Assembly (NCBI GenBank): GCA_028583685.1
Contig: JAMXIF010000003.1
Span: 59,481,049-59,545,048, forward strand
Source: Petaurus breviceps papuanus
Lineage: Eukaryota; Chordata; Mammalia; Diprotodontia; Petauridae
Length of the DNA: 64,000 bases
Direction of reading: 5' to 3'
Part shown: piece after piece, positions 22,601 through 34,110 of the stretch
How the letters are laid out: every line of letters starts with the position of its first letter
How positions within the stretch are numbered: the first letter of the stretch is position 1
Notes under the pieces: model-generated
The model's database searches: none
The model's input: the letters and a program-made list of their open reading frames with translations, nothing else
Told to the model about the DNA's origin: nothing
Made by a program: the position numbers and the translations under genes

Positions 22601-23950
22601 ATGTTTCATGCATTCATGCATCATCCAAAACTATTGCATTTCCATGATCATGAATTCTGAAATTTCTCTGATTACAACAGCCTATATTTCCATCTCTCTT
22701 TCTGCCTTAGTCCTTCCATGGCTTCTTCTCATTCGGTATCTCCTGTGAATGCATCCAATCTTGTCTTCCTAGTTCTACAGACTATTGAAGGTTAACTCAC
22801 ATTCTGACTTAAAGTTACTCTCTTGACAATCTTAACCCTAGACCTACTGCAACTATAATCAACCATTGTCCTCTTGCCATGTATACCTAGATGATCCACA
22901 GCTATGGGCCACCACTATCATCTATTACCTAATTTCCACCAAAGCTTCACTATTGCAGGTCAATCCTTTTATTAACTCCTGATTAACTCCCCATGGCAGC
23001 TGTTACAAACCTTTTATTATCACTTCAAGTTGCCAAGACATTCCTATCCACACACTCCCCTCCCAGCAAATGACTTATCTCCTAATCTTCTAAGAAAAAA
23101 TGAGAAAAAAAAAAGAAAAAAAGCCATTTGTCATTAGTTCCCTTATTTCTTCAACCCCATACTTTAGAAACTCTCTGTATTTTTACCTGTCCTTTTCTTT
23201 GTTCTAGTCTCAAAAGATGAGATGGTCCTTCTCCTTTCTAGGTTAAACTCTATATCTGTGCTCCTGATACATTCGTTCCAGTCTACTTTGGAAGCTTAAC
23301 TCACCAATTAACTATTCCTACTCTCTCTTATTTACAATTTCTCTTTACCTAATGATGTCTACCTCTTTGACTATAAATATACTAAAGACTCCTCATCCTT
23401 TAAGAACAAAACAAACAACAACAAAAAAAGCCTTTTACCTTCCCCTATCATCCCATATACATACATATATATATATATAATCTTTCCCCTTTGCTGACAA
23501 ACTCCTAAAACAGTAGTAGTTCCTAAGATTTATTTGTGTCATAAACACCTTTGGCATTCCGGTGAAGCTTATGGAATATTGTCTTTAAATTCATTAAATA
23601 AAATACATGAAATTACAAAGTAAACCAATTATAGTGAAATGGTTAACAACAAAAAAAATTAGGTTGGTAAACTCCCAATTAGGAACTTCTGGCCTACACT
23701 GAGTTGTTTACAATGGCTGCCTTTACTACCTTATCACTGACTCACTTTTTTAATCCCTTGCAACATCTCATCTAATCCTAAAGCCCAGAAACTGCTCTCT
23801 CCAACAATAATCTCCTTAACTGCTAAATTCAATGGCTCACTCCTCAACCCACATTACCTTTCTAGAGTTGCTCCATTGTCATTTTCCACAGGGACTTGCA
23901 AAATTTGTTGTGATTCCTTCCCCTTCCTCAGGGGATTTCCTTTGTCATGA
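22601..23950 (+). mobile_element. L2 ORF2 fragments, interrupted by a hAT element
   Basis: Degenerate L2 body text: 'ctccttaactgctaaattcaatggctcactcctcaa' equals the 'gatctcttaattgccaaatctaatggcc' stretch, with 'gcccagaaactgctctctccaa' before it. 23511-23692 is a separate element. Confidence 0.6.
23511..23692 (+). mobile_element. hAT-type non-autonomous DNA transposon
   Basis: 'gttcctaagatttatttgtgtcataaacacctttggcattccggtgaagcttatgga' and 'aaataaaatacatgaaattacaaagtaaaccaattata' match the family also seen at 52688-52815. Ends are worn. It sits in L2. Confidence 0.65.
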
Positions 23951-24179
23951 AATATGTTTCTGTTGATATGACTTTTCCCCCCTAAAGATTTTTTACTTTT
24001 CCTCTTAAGTCTGTTTGCCTCTGTCTTCTATTGACTATCTCTTCCTTCTGAAACAGGATAAAGGAAACCAGGAGTCACAAGATTTTAAAGTTTGAATCCC
24101 TATCACCTGACTATTAATTAGCATTAATCATGCTAATATTTGAGTCTTCACCTATGATCAAAATTACAGGGTTTTATTT

Positions 24180-24388
24180 TAAGATAGTGTGATTTAGGGG
24201 AAGGGATGTTAGACTTGAAGTCAAGAAGATATGGATTCAAATCTCTCCTCAGACACTGATTAGCTATGTGACCCTCAGCAAGTCATTAATTCCTCTGGGC
24301 TTTAACTTCTTCATCTACAAAATGTAGGGGTTGGACTCAATTTCTAAGTTGTCTTCTAGCTCTAAATCTATGATTTTATACCAGCTTG
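24180..24388 (+). mobile_element. MIR-type SINE
   Basis: 'ttagacttgaagtcaagaagatatggattcaaatctctcctcagacactgattagctatgtgaccctcagcaagtca ... tcatctacaaaatg ... gttggactcaatt'. Confidence 0.85.
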
Positions 24389-24424
24389 TACAGAATAAAT
24401 GTTTGTTGAATTAAATTGAATCTA

Positions 24425-24560
24425 GTCCAGTGCCAATTCAATCCAATAAACCTTTATTTAGGCACTGTGTACTGGGGATACAATAAAAAAAAGATAGTCT
24501 TTGCCCTCAGGGAGTTTACAGTCTAATGGAGGGAGACAATATACAAAGAGAGGTCAGAAA
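24425..24560 (-). mobile_element. L2 3' end
   Basis: 'caataaacctttatttaggcactgtgtactggggatacaataaaa ... ccctcagggagtttacagtctaatggaggg'. Confidence 0.8.
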
Positions 24561-24589
24561 AAAAAATAAAAGCTCTTCAACTGGCAGGG

Positions 24590-25440
24590 ATTTTTAATGC
24601 ACAGGATCTCTTCTAAAACTCTCCTATATATTGATACTACCACCATTCTCCTCGACACTCAAGCTGAAAACCTGCCCTCATCTTTGACTCCTTCTGCTTT
24701 GCTCTCCTATGAATAATCAGTCAACAATTCTCATAGAATTGACCTATCTGATGTCTTTTAAAGACATCTTCTCTTTTCCTTTCCCACAATTACTTCCCAG
24801 ATTCAGACCCTCATCATCTCTCACCTTGGGGAGACAATTACAATTGCCTCCTAACTGGTCTCTTTGCTTCTAGATTGTTCTCTCTCCAATCCAATTCATT
24901 CTTCATCAATCATCCTTGAAGAAGAGTTTTGTGTCAATATCTAGATAAAAAATTCAGTGGCACCCCATTGTTTTGGATTTAAGGCCCCCAATAATATGGA
25001 TCCAAATTGTGTTTTTAGTGTTTTCTCCCACAGCATGTGGACATGCATTCAGGTTCCAATGCTTGCTATAATGCTGTGCTCCATATCTAGGACCATATTA
25101 AAACTACTTATTGTTCCCTGAAATGGTTCAAAGTTCTCCTAAACTCTGTATCTCTCTGTTCGTTCTATTACCTGTATCTAGAATGTTCTCCTCCAAAATC
25201 TCTATACCTATTAAAATTCTATCCATTCCTTCAAATGCTACTTCCTCTATGAAGCCTTCCCTGACCTCTCCAGCTGGCTGCGATCTCTTCCCCTGAATCT
25301 ATGAATTTTATATATGTCATTTATATTTCTGCCTTGAAGTACAGTCATGTCTTCTCACATGTCTCTTACTAAATTATAAACTCTTTGAGGATGGTGATTA
25401 TATTTAACTGATCAGTGTATCCCCTGAAGTACATACCACA
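24590..25440 (+). mobile_element. L2 3' region
   Basis: 'acactcaagctgaaaacctgccctcatctttgactccttctgctttgctctc', 'cttgggga', 'ctgtatctagaatgttctcctcc', 'cttcaaatgctacttcctctatgaagccttccctgacc' and 'taaattataaactctttgagg'. Classical L2 end. Confidence 0.85.
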
Positions 25441-25444
25441 GCAT

Positions 25445-26764
25445 CTTTGATTAGAATAGGCTTGGATTAGGCAGGGTAGTGTTTCTCTGCAGCTCTATGA
25501 TAGGCATAGATGACAGCAAGGCTAGGCAGCATCTTGACCGAGAGCTTATGGAATATTACCAAACTTGTTCTGTTCAGCTAAGGCAAGGCAGCAATCATAC
25601 TAAGGAACTGGACAGAAGCAACATCTCAAAAAAGGGAGGCTGAGATATACCATTGAGTCATGATGTGAATTTATAGAACAGAAACTCCCATTAGCCCAGG
25701 TTAGCTAAGTTTACTAGTAATTTTTTTTAAGCAATAGGGGTTAAGTAACTTGCTCAAGGTTACATGGCCAATTATTTCTGGGTATGGTGCTAAGTATCTG
25801 AGCCCAGATTTGATCCCCAGGTCATCCCAACACTGGAGCTGGTGCTCTTACTCACTGAGCCACCTGGCCGCCCCTAAGCAATTGGGGTTAAGTAACTTGC
25901 TCAAGGTTACACTACCAGGTGTTTCTGGGTGGGTGCTAAGTGTCTGAACCAGGGATTCGATCCCCAGGTCATCCCGACACTGGAGCCAGTGCTCTAACTC
26001 TCTGTGCTACCTGGCTGCCCCAGTTTCTAGTAATTTCAAAATGCAAAAGTACAAATTGGTCAAGAACAGAGAGAGTCAAGATGCCAGGGAGTAGATAAGG
26101 CAGAAAACAAATCCAATTATGTCAGACATCTGTAAAAGAGAAAACGTTCTCTGCTAGGTCCTACTCCATAGAGCTGAAATCAGGTAGGGCAACAGATGTA
26201 AAGTGAAGTACCACTGTTTTATTGATGAGAATATATTGAGCCAGAGTGGCTGCAAGATTATTGAAAGATTACATTCTTTTTATATACTATTTTGTAGCAC
26301 CTGATAAAAGAAGCAGGCTTAACTGAGAACTGTGATTTGGGGAAAATATATTCTCCTCTCGAAGATCAAGGAAACAGAGATAAAGAGTTTGCATTTTACT
26401 TCCCTCTCTACTGGTGACAACAGAATGAACAAAAATGATTCTATTTTAAAAGAGGCTTCCACAACTTAGAAATTTCCTGCCATAGAAGGACTTCTAATAA
26501 GACTAACCAACCAGAAATGTATTTTCCCACAGAAAAACCTGACCTTTAAGCACCCCTGTGCCTTCAAGGCTTGCACATTTCCCCATTCCCTTTTCTGTTC
26601 AAGAATGCCCCTGACTGACTGTGTACTCTAAGCAGCCTAAAAACCTAATCTGTACCCTAAGAAGTTGAAACTGCGCTAGTCCAAGCCTTAGTACACTAAT
26701 AAATGTCTTTTTATTGTCTATGTCTTCTTGCTTTGTGATTCCTCAGTCTTACAGTCTTACAAAC
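25445..26764 (+). mobile_element. LTR-like element (endogenous retrovirus fossil), left border unsure
   Basis: The right part has an AATAAA signal at 26698, a T-rich stretch and a repeated 'cagtcttaca' ending in CA at about 26764, the layout of R-U5. It contains the dimeric SINE at 25724-26026. No coding region recognised. Old. Confidence 0.4.
25714..26036 (-). mobile_element. dimeric tRNA-CORE SINE with a single TSD
   Basis: Two head-to-tail copies, about 25724-25875 and 25876-26026, both minus strand ('gccacctggccgcccc', 'tacctggctgcccc'). The junction has no poly-A: the upstream copy ends '...ccaattgctta' and the next head follows directly. One 10-bp duplication 'ctagtaattt' at 25714-25723 and 26027-26036 brackets the pair, so it probably inserted as one unit. 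Confidence 0.85.
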
Positions 26765-26871
26765 ATGATGATGGGTAAGATTCTCAAGGAGCCCAGGCTG
26801 GAAAACCACAATAACTGTTTCACCATTTAAGGCTCTCATGCATTTGAAAGACTATGTCCAAAGAAGGTGTA

Positions 26872-26930
26872 TGGGGGGGGGGGGAGGAGGAGGGGGGAGC
26901 CGGGAACAAAGGAAGAGGGGGAGGAAAAAA
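26872..26930 (+). repeat. G-rich tract
   Basis: A run of 13 or so G followed by 'aggaggagggggga' and 'gagggggagg'. Four or more G-runs lie within 60 bp, so G-quadruplex formation is possible. Confidence 0.85.
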
Positions 26931-26957
26931 ACATATAACAGTGTGCTTTATTACAAA

Positions 26958-27180
26958 TAGCATGGTATAGTAAATAAAGCAATGGATTTAGAGTCAGGAA
27001 GCCAGGGTTCAACTCCTATCTGAGATATTTATAAGCTGGTGATCATAGACAAGTCATTTAACCACCCAGACTCATTTTTTCTTTGTAAAGTGGAAGTAAT
27101 TAACACCTACCTCACAGAATTATTATGAGAAGAGTGTTTTGCAAACTATAAAGCACCATATAAGTGAGTTTCTTATTATA
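26958..27180 (+). mobile_element. MIR-type SINE
   Basis: 'aatggatttagagtcaggaagccagggttcaactcctatctgagatatttataagctggtgatcatagacaagtcatttaacc ... cacctacctcacagaattatta'. Confidence 0.85.
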
Positions 27181-29090
27181 TCTCCCAATTTCAAGGATTT
27201 CAATTTTGAATGCTTGCTGAATTCTTTTACATGTAGTATTGTTTTTGCAGTGGTAACAATGCTTCTCATTCATATATCACTTTGCAGATATGTTTTGAGC
27301 ACATTTATTTGCTTGCATGTATACATATTTAACTTTTCTTTAGTTTGGCAAATGTCATGATTTGGGTCAGTACATTCCATAAACAGTGATAAAGATATGG
27401 GTACAGGTATAGGTATGGGTATAGATATTAACTCATTAAATGTAGGTTTGAAAAGTTTTAATTTCTCCACCATTTTTTCCCTTTCTACACAAAATCAACC
27501 CAAAGATATGAAAGCAAACAACTTAACTTTATAAGGATTTTTGGAAATGCCATAGTGGCTGTCAAGAAACAAATCCATTAAAGTGATGCACAGCTGAATG
27601 TATTTTTCAATCACACAAATATTACTTGTCAAGACATTTTTTAATCACAAAATGCTATCTATCAAAAACATCAATGATATAATATTAAAGGATGGGATCT
27701 ATTACTAGCAATGTTTTGGTTAAACACAGTCTAGTAACTCACTCATTTGTATTCTTTTGTTGAGTTTTTCATAAAGAGGTTTTTCATAAATTTTCACAAA
27801 GAATTTTTTCATAAATTTCCAACTGATTCTTCTGTGGAGAAGGTTGGAAAATCAGAAGGAAAAGCTGTCCTACAAATCATAACCAACTTGAGTCTGGCAG
27901 TCTTGGGGAAAAGTTATAAGGATGTGTTTAAAGTGAGAAGCATTAAAATCTAGAGAGACCCAACAGAAGATTCAAAGGGGGATGGGGGGGAGGTTCTGGT
28001 TGATTATACTGGCAGAGCAAATAAGAGTCTGATTGTTGATAGAAGTGATGTTTAGCCCTTGAATCACTGCCTGGTGCCAAACCCTGGAGGGGAAAAGTAA
28101 GAATGTGATGGGCAATTTAATCTAAAATGAAATTTTAAATGTGCAAAAATCATTCTAATATACAAAGAAACCTTCTATGTACTTATTTAATGAGTCTTAA
28201 TTTTTATTATTTGATGTGATACTTAGATTCCTTCATTAATTTTTCCCCAAAGATCAACAATTTATTTTCAAATTTGCATAATGGGGAATTAATGTCCTCT
28301 CCCCCAAAATGTGAAATAATATCCATTCAGACTTCACAGAGTCTCACAAAGCAGTTTCATGTATAAGCTTGAAACATGAAAGGAAATTCAATAAAGAGTT
28401 GTCCCTATTTCTGAAGGAATAATGTAAAACTAGCTGACATATTTGAAGGAATCCCACAAGGAAGAGGCAAATCAGTTTGCCAGGGTTAGACACCTATGTA
28501 GTCCACTAGAAGGTTTAATGGGAAACTAGATGATGGGAGGAATGAAAAAACAAGATCAAAAGAGGTACACATATAAATGACCAAAAGAATCTACTCTTGC
28601 CAAGTATGAGCCTGATAGAAAGAAAGGATATGTAACAGAAGGCTGACAGTGATTTCTGTGGATGCAAAAGAGAAAAGGTACAGGTCTTTGTACCAAGACT
28701 GAACTGATAACAAAAAGGAAAAGGGTTCAGGGCAAAGAATCCTTTGCTACTGTCAATTAGCACTTTTTTTTTCTTCTTTTTTGTAAGTGGGAGAGGAGAT
28801 GGAGGAAGTAAGAAGAGGGGTCAGTTCAAGGAAGAAAGATAGAAGGAGAGGAAATGGGGATATGTGTGCGTAAGTCTTTAAGCACCTTCCTCACATCAAT
28901 TAGCACTTGGCGGTGGGGAGTGGGGAGAGATGGGAAGCAGAGGAAGAGATGATGGGTACATCTATAAGACACTTGTTTATCACCTTTCCCTCTTCATAGG
29001 ATTTCCTGCAAGAACTATGTCTTGTAAAGGTTTTTTTGAATTTAGACCAAAGCTGCTCAGATCAGTTTAGCCCATTTAAAACCAGAACCC
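27181..29090. other. largely unique AT-rich block, no gene seen
   Basis: No repeat family recognised except a purine-rich stretch at about 28780-28960 and a 'gggtataggtatgg' stutter near 27400. Frames of 67-82 codons show no domain. Confidence 0.45.
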
Positions 29091-29094
29091 ATAT

Positions 29095-29245
29095 TCAAAT
29101 CAATTCAGAAAATTTTTATTAACTACCTACTATGTGCCCAACACTGTATTAGATGCTGAAGACACAAAGACAAAAAATTAAATCATCCATATCCTCAAGG
29201 AGCTGACATTCTATAAATGGGTTGTGGGAGAGAGGGGAGGGAAGA
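29095..29245 (-). mobile_element. L2 3' end
   Basis: 'tttttattaactacctactatgtgcccaacactgtattagatgctgaagacacaaagac ... ctcaaggagctgacattcta'. Confidence 0.8.
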
Positions 29246-29334
29246 TAACATATAAATAGAAAAGCAAATAAAAATATTCAAAATCAATATGAAGCAATTG
29301 GTGGGGTCAGAGGGCAAATAAAACTTAAGTTCCT

Positions 29335-30175
29335 CTTTTCCAGGTCCTATGTGCTTTACAAATACTATCCTATTTGATCCTCCTAACAACCTTGCAAGGT
29401 AGGTGCTATTATTATCTCCCTTTTACAGTTGAGGAAACTGAGGCAAACAAAGGTTAAGTGATTTGCCCAAGCACAGCTAGCATCTGTAGCAACAACCACA
29501 CTGGCATACTGAGGATGGCTGCTAGCACCGGTTCTTAGATCTGCTTTACTAGGAAACAAGGAATCAACAATCTTTTTTAATTACATTCATTAGTTCAGGG
29601 GAAATGTCAGCACCCTGAACTTCAAAGAAAATACAAACAGAAAATAAAAGCAGATAAATAAAGACCAACAGACAGGGCCTCTAACTGTCTGAGAAATTAA
29701 GCACAGATCAACAGATAGATTCAACTGCTTGATCAAGGCAATACATACATAGTTACCAGAGAGAGAAGCACCAACATCTGGGTTTTTCAAAGTGGGAGGG
29801 GGGGTGGTGAGAGGTGAGATTCCTTAACAGCTATCCACAGTCTCATCTGGCCAAATCACTGGAACACTCTTCCAATGAGCGAGCACCAAAACAAAATGCT
29901 AACCTCAAAGTGTGTGTGTGTGTGTGTATGAATACACACTTTTTAGAGCCGGAGGGCATCATAACACTCCTGACTCAGTACCTAATTAGAAATTAGCAAA
30001 AGGTGTGAAAGCCTTCCTATAAGCATGCCTCCCCTAAGCAAGCTTCTCTTACTGGGCTTCAGGTGAGGTCTAGTAATGGGCCAGAAAATCTTATATCCCA
30101 TTAACATTACAGCATCTGAGGCTATATTTGAACTGACTCCTGGCCAAGAGCTCTATACACTGTGCGACCTAGCTG
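29335..30175 (-). mobile_element. MIR/CORE-SINE split by a solo LTR
   Basis: The left half runs 'ctcctaacaaccttgcaaggtaggtgctattattatctcccttttacagttgaggaaactgaggc...cacagctagcatc'. The rest resumes at 30111: 'agcatctgaggctatatttgaactgactcctgg ... gcgacctagctggg'. The interruption is exactly the LTR at 29485-30110. Confidence 0.85.
29485..30110 (-). mobile_element. solo LTR, 626 bp, with 6-bp TSD
   Basis: Begins TG and ends CA on the plus strand ('tgtagcaac ... aacattaca'). AGCATC flanks it at 29479-29484 and 30111-30116. The minus orientation is chosen because the related plus copy at 36250-36569 carries a polyadenylation-like 'gattaaag'. A short (GT)n lies inside near 29911. No internal viral genes, so it is a recombined remnant. 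Confidence 0.85.
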
Positions 30176-30324
30176 GGATAATATTAGTAACTTGGGGAAT
30201 CAGGAAGAAGTTCCTGAAAAGCTGAATTTTGAAGGGAGAAAGGCATAAGGAGCAGGTGTGTTGGTTCCCATATTATTTCAACTTTCTTTGTACTTATGCT
30301 TTACTACACTCCCTTCCACATTCT

Positions 30325-31335
30325 GAAAACAATTAATCAACAAGCATTTCTTAAATACTTGTTCTTTGCTAACAGTCCACAGCCCCCAGTCATCTCATCT
30401 TCTAATGGAGGATATATATATACAAAGTAAACACAAGGCATTTTGGGGAGAGAGGACAATAGCAACTGGAGGTGAGGTGGATCAGGAAAGGCTTCAAGGA
30501 GAAGGTGGTGTTTGAAATGAATCTTGAAAGTAGTAATGGAGTCCATGGGGCAGATATGAGGAGGGAGAGTTTTCCGGGTAGAGGGGAGAGAGAGTGCAAA
30601 GACATGGAGACTGGAGTTGGAGGATCATGAATAAATAGCAATAAAATCAGTCTGACTGGATTGTAAAAAATAGAAGGGGAATAATATATAACAAGCCTGG
30701 AAAGGTAGAATGGCCCTGGGTTGTGAAGGACTTTAACTGTTAAATACAGGAGTTAATATTTGATCTTATAGGCAATAAGAAATCGTTTGTTCAGTAGTTT
30801 TTTTTTGGGGGGGTTGTTTTTTATTCATGTCCAATTCTGTAACCCCATTTGGGGTTTTCTTGGAAAAAATGTGGGAATAATTTGCTATTCCTTCTGCAGC
30901 TCATTTTATAAATGAGGAAACTGAGGCAAAAAGGGTTAAGTGACTTGCCCAGGTAGTAAGTGTTTGAGGCTAGATTTTAATTCAGGAAGATGAGTCTTCC
31001 TGACTCCAGGTCCAACACTCTATCCTCTCTGCCACCTAGTTTAATAATAAGAGAGATGACAAGATCAGACCTATGCTTTAGGAAAACCACTTTGGTACTG
31101 AGCAGAGAATGGATTGGAGATGGGAAACACTTGAGACAAAAACCAATTAAGAAGCTTTTGAAATAGTTCAAAAGATAGGTGATGGGAGCCTGAAAAAAAA
31201 AAGGTGCTCCTGTATGAGTCTTGAGAAATAGTCAAATCTGAGACATGTTTAGAAGGTAAAAATGACCAAATTTAACAACTGATTGATTGGGTGTGTAAGA
31301 GAAAGTAAAGGGTTGAGGATAACACAAGATTTCAT
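30325..31335 (-). mobile_element. L2 3' region, interrupted by Mar-1
   Basis: 'tcaacaagcatttcttaaatacttgttc', 'aaggcttcaaggagaaggtggtgtttgaaatgaatcttgaaag', 'gttgtgaaggactttaactgttaaat', then after the SINE 'gatgacaagatcagacctatgctttaggaaaaccactttgg' and 'gttgaggataacac'. Confidence 0.85.
30792..31042 (-). mobile_element. Mar-1-type CORE-SINE inside L2
   Basis: 'ccccatttggggttttcttgg', 'cttctgcagctcattttataaatgaggaaactgaggcaaa', 'gtgacttgcccaggtagtaagtgtttgaggctagatttt' and 'ccacctagttt'. Confidence 0.85.
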
Positions 31336-31654
31336 CAAAATATTCTTAGTTTGTTTTAATCAGGACAGGCTTATTGTTTTATCTAATAGCTTGGTGGAAG
31401 CAGCTATTATTCAGCTGCTAATTTTGAAGGTGACACTTCTTGATAATGAATGAGTAAAAATCTGGCTGAAGTGATCATTTCTAAGCCAACTACTCCTTCC
31501 ATGTAGATTACAAAGAATTTTACATCTAATTAGCCTTTGCAACTACTATCTTTGGTATCTGTTAAGGACTAAGCCTTTTTTCCCCTTTAGCCATAACCAA
31601 AGTGATCTGTCTTCCAGACAACCAATAGATCTCCTTATCACAAGATAAATAGTC

Positions 31655-32035
31655 AAACCTTGGAGATCATCTAATGCAGGAATTTTTAAACTGGGATCCA
31701 CAAACCCCCAAGAGGGTCATAGAGACATTTCTGGGAGTCAGTAAACTTTAGTGGGGAAAAAATACATCTTTATTTCAATTTAGTTAGTTTCCTTTGTAAT
31801 CTATGTAGTTGATGAATTTAAAAACATTGCTCTGAGAAAGGGTCTATAGGCTTCAACAGATGTCCAAAGAGGTCTGTGACTCAAAAAGGGTTAAGAACCT
31901 CTAACCTAATCCACCCTTGTTATTTATTCAGATGAAAAAATTGAGGCCCAAAGGGTAAAGGGATTGGGTCTGGGCCACACAAGAATTAAGTAACAGAACT
32001 GGAGGTCTTTAAAGTCCAACTCTAGCACTACATCA
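31655..32035 (-). mobile_element. MIR3-like SINE split by a hAT element
   Basis: Left piece 'ccttggagatcatctaatg', right piece 'cctaatccacccttgttatttattcagatgaaaaaattgaggccc'. Joined they give the usual 'gagatcatctaatccaacc...' layout. Confidence 0.65.
31676..31905 (-). mobile_element. hAT-type non-autonomous DNA transposon nested in a SINE
   Basis: Terminal inverted repeats: 'caggaatttttaaactggg' at the left and the reverse of 'gggttaagaacctct' at the right. Inside are 'gggtctataggcttcaacagatgtccaaagaggtctgtgac'. Flanks 'atctaatg' and 'acctaatc' could be a worn 8-bp TSD. Confidence 0.7.
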
Positions 32036-32198
32036 TGCCCTGAATAAATTGTTCAATTTAAAAAAAAATGAACTTCACAAGAACAGCTTGGCAACAATAA
32101 TTTAATGTGACTTAGATTCTTCCAGACCTGAGGTGTCAAACTCATCACAAAACTCCCAAGTGCAGCTGAACTAGATTAAAATGTATTTGGGAAATGTT

Positions 32199-32267
<69 letters not shown>

Positions 32268-32277
32268 NNNNNNNNNN

Positions 32278-32324
<47 letters not shown>

Positions 32325-32345
32325 GATAGAAAGATAGACAGACAA
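32199..32345. repeat. (GATA)n microsatellite with a 10-N assembly gap
   Basis: Pure tetranucleotide units run to 32267, then ten N (32268-32277), then the repeat resumes to about 32324 and decays. True length is unknown. The 168-codon minus frame across it is repeat read-through, not a gene. Confidence 0.98.
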
Positions 32346-32450
32346 ACATATAAATACATATACCACATACATACATATGTGTGTATACATATATACATCT
32401 ACATGTATGTATATAGGGGTATATATATATATATACATACAATAAAACAT
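32346..32450. repeat. CA/TA-rich decayed microsatellite
   Basis: 'catatgtgtgtatacatata' and 'tatatatatatata' runs follow the GATA array. Confidence 0.8.
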
Positions 32451-32799
32451 AGATAATGCTAATATGTGACTTTCTAAGTCAGTATGCAGCCTGCTGGAAT
32501 CTGTTTCTATCTGAGTTTGGCACCACTGTTCCAGACTATCCAAACATGTTGCCATCAACTGAGTTTTCATTGACAAACAAACAAACCCTGCATTAGAGGA
32601 GATGGCGTGGAGTTCTAAGCACAGGAGAGGGCCATAAAGCAGAGCATCCATTATATGAGGTCTTTGTAAAGTAGGATTTCTAGATTCTAGAAAATGGAAA
32701 TACAGATTAGTAGAGATGATAGAACTGCCAAAAATAATTTAGACAACATAATGGAGATGAGAAATCTCTCTCTCTCATTTCAAATTGCCTTTAGGGCTA

Positions 32800-33210
32800 T
32801 AAAAGAATAATAACAATAGTTCACCTTTACTTAGCATTTGACAATTTACAAGGGTTTTCTTCAATTCTAGCCCTGCTACAATGCTTGGACATGATTCGGA
32901 GGTGACCCTGAGCTCTCCCAAACTAAACCAGCAGAGCAAAAGCTGTGATAGACCCTTCAGACATGGGTCAGTCCTCCAGGACCCACCTACTAAAGTTTGG
33001 AAAGGTCCATCCCCACATGGTTGTCCTCAGATGGCAGGATCATAGATTTAGAGCTAAAAGAAGACTTAAGTATCAAGTCCAACCCCCTATTTTCATAGAT
33101 GAGGAAATGAATAAGTGATTCACCCAGGATCATACAACTAGTTAGAGTTTGAGGTGGGTGGTATTCAACTTCAAGACCAAAACTCTCCTCACTGTATCAC
33201 AACACCAGAG
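32800..33210 (-). mobile_element. MIR and MIR3-like SINE fragments
   Basis: 32800-32870 is a reversed MIR tail ('tcacctttacttagcatttgacaatttacaagg'). 33040-33210 is MIR3-like ('catagatttagagctaaaagaag', 'aagtccaaccccctattttcatagatgaggaa'). Sequence between is unclassified. Confidence 0.65.
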
Positions 33211-33364
33211 CACAAGGGAATGATTCTTTTTTGGCTACAGTAAATCAACCTACTTCCTGAGGTGAGCTTCATTAATGAAAGGAATACTGTGTGATCATGG
33301 ATCCTTGAAGGATCTCCATGTAAAATTATTTACCCAAGGTCACATGGATAGTAAGTGGCTGTCA

Positions 33365-34110
33365 GGACTCACTTCTTCTCCTCTAATCTTTGCAATAGTC
33401 TCCTCCATAATCTTCCTAACTATAGTCTAACCCTTCTCTGAGGCATCCTTCACACTATGAACAAAGAAATTTTCCAACCGTACCATTCTGCTAATCACAT
33501 GTGTTCATTTAAAGATCCTCAGGAAAACCTGGTATAAAAAACAAGTATTAATAAAAGGCATTTTTAAAATCTGAGATATTTCTATGTGTGGTAAATAAAT
33601 TCAAGGAAAGTAATGGAAGTTAAATGATTTAAGGAAGATTTAAAAAAAATAAATCTCATTTACATTCCATGTAGGTGTCAAGGGTGATTGTTTCAAATAA
33701 AAGGTTTCCAAAAATAAATAAATAAATAAATGCACAAGTCAATACTAAAAAGCAATAGGCCTTTTGACTGACAGATTGTCTTTAGAATTCCCTCTGGCTT
33801 CATCTCCTTCTCTTGGCTTTCCTAGCTTCTCTCAGGTTCTACCTAAAATCCTGTTTTCTACAAAAAGCCTTTTCCAATCACCCTCAATGCTAATGTCTTC
33901 CCATTTAGATACCTCCAATTTATGTTGTATCTATCTTGTCTCTATGTAGGTTGTTGCTGTCTTTCCAATTAGACCATGCACTCCTTCTGAGCAGAGATTG
34001 GGTATTTTGGTTTTGTTGCTTTGTTTTGTTTATCTTTTTATGTCTTGCACTTAACACAGGACCTGACATATTCTTGATGCTTACTAAATGCTTACTGAAT
34101 GACTTGTTTA
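33365..34110 (+). mobile_element. L2 3' fragments
   Basis: 33365-33500 ('ctttgcaatagtctcctccataatcttcctaac') and 33770-34110 ('ctctcaggttctacctaaaatcctgttttctacaaaaagcc', 'gcacttaacacaggacctgacatattcttgatgcttactaaatgcttactgaatga'). An (AAAT)n run is at 33713-33733. Confidence 0.75.

Noticed and set aside
32145-32651. 168-codon minus-strand open frame with repeated IYLS
   Set aside because: It is translation through (GATA)n including the N gap. Low complexity, no gene.
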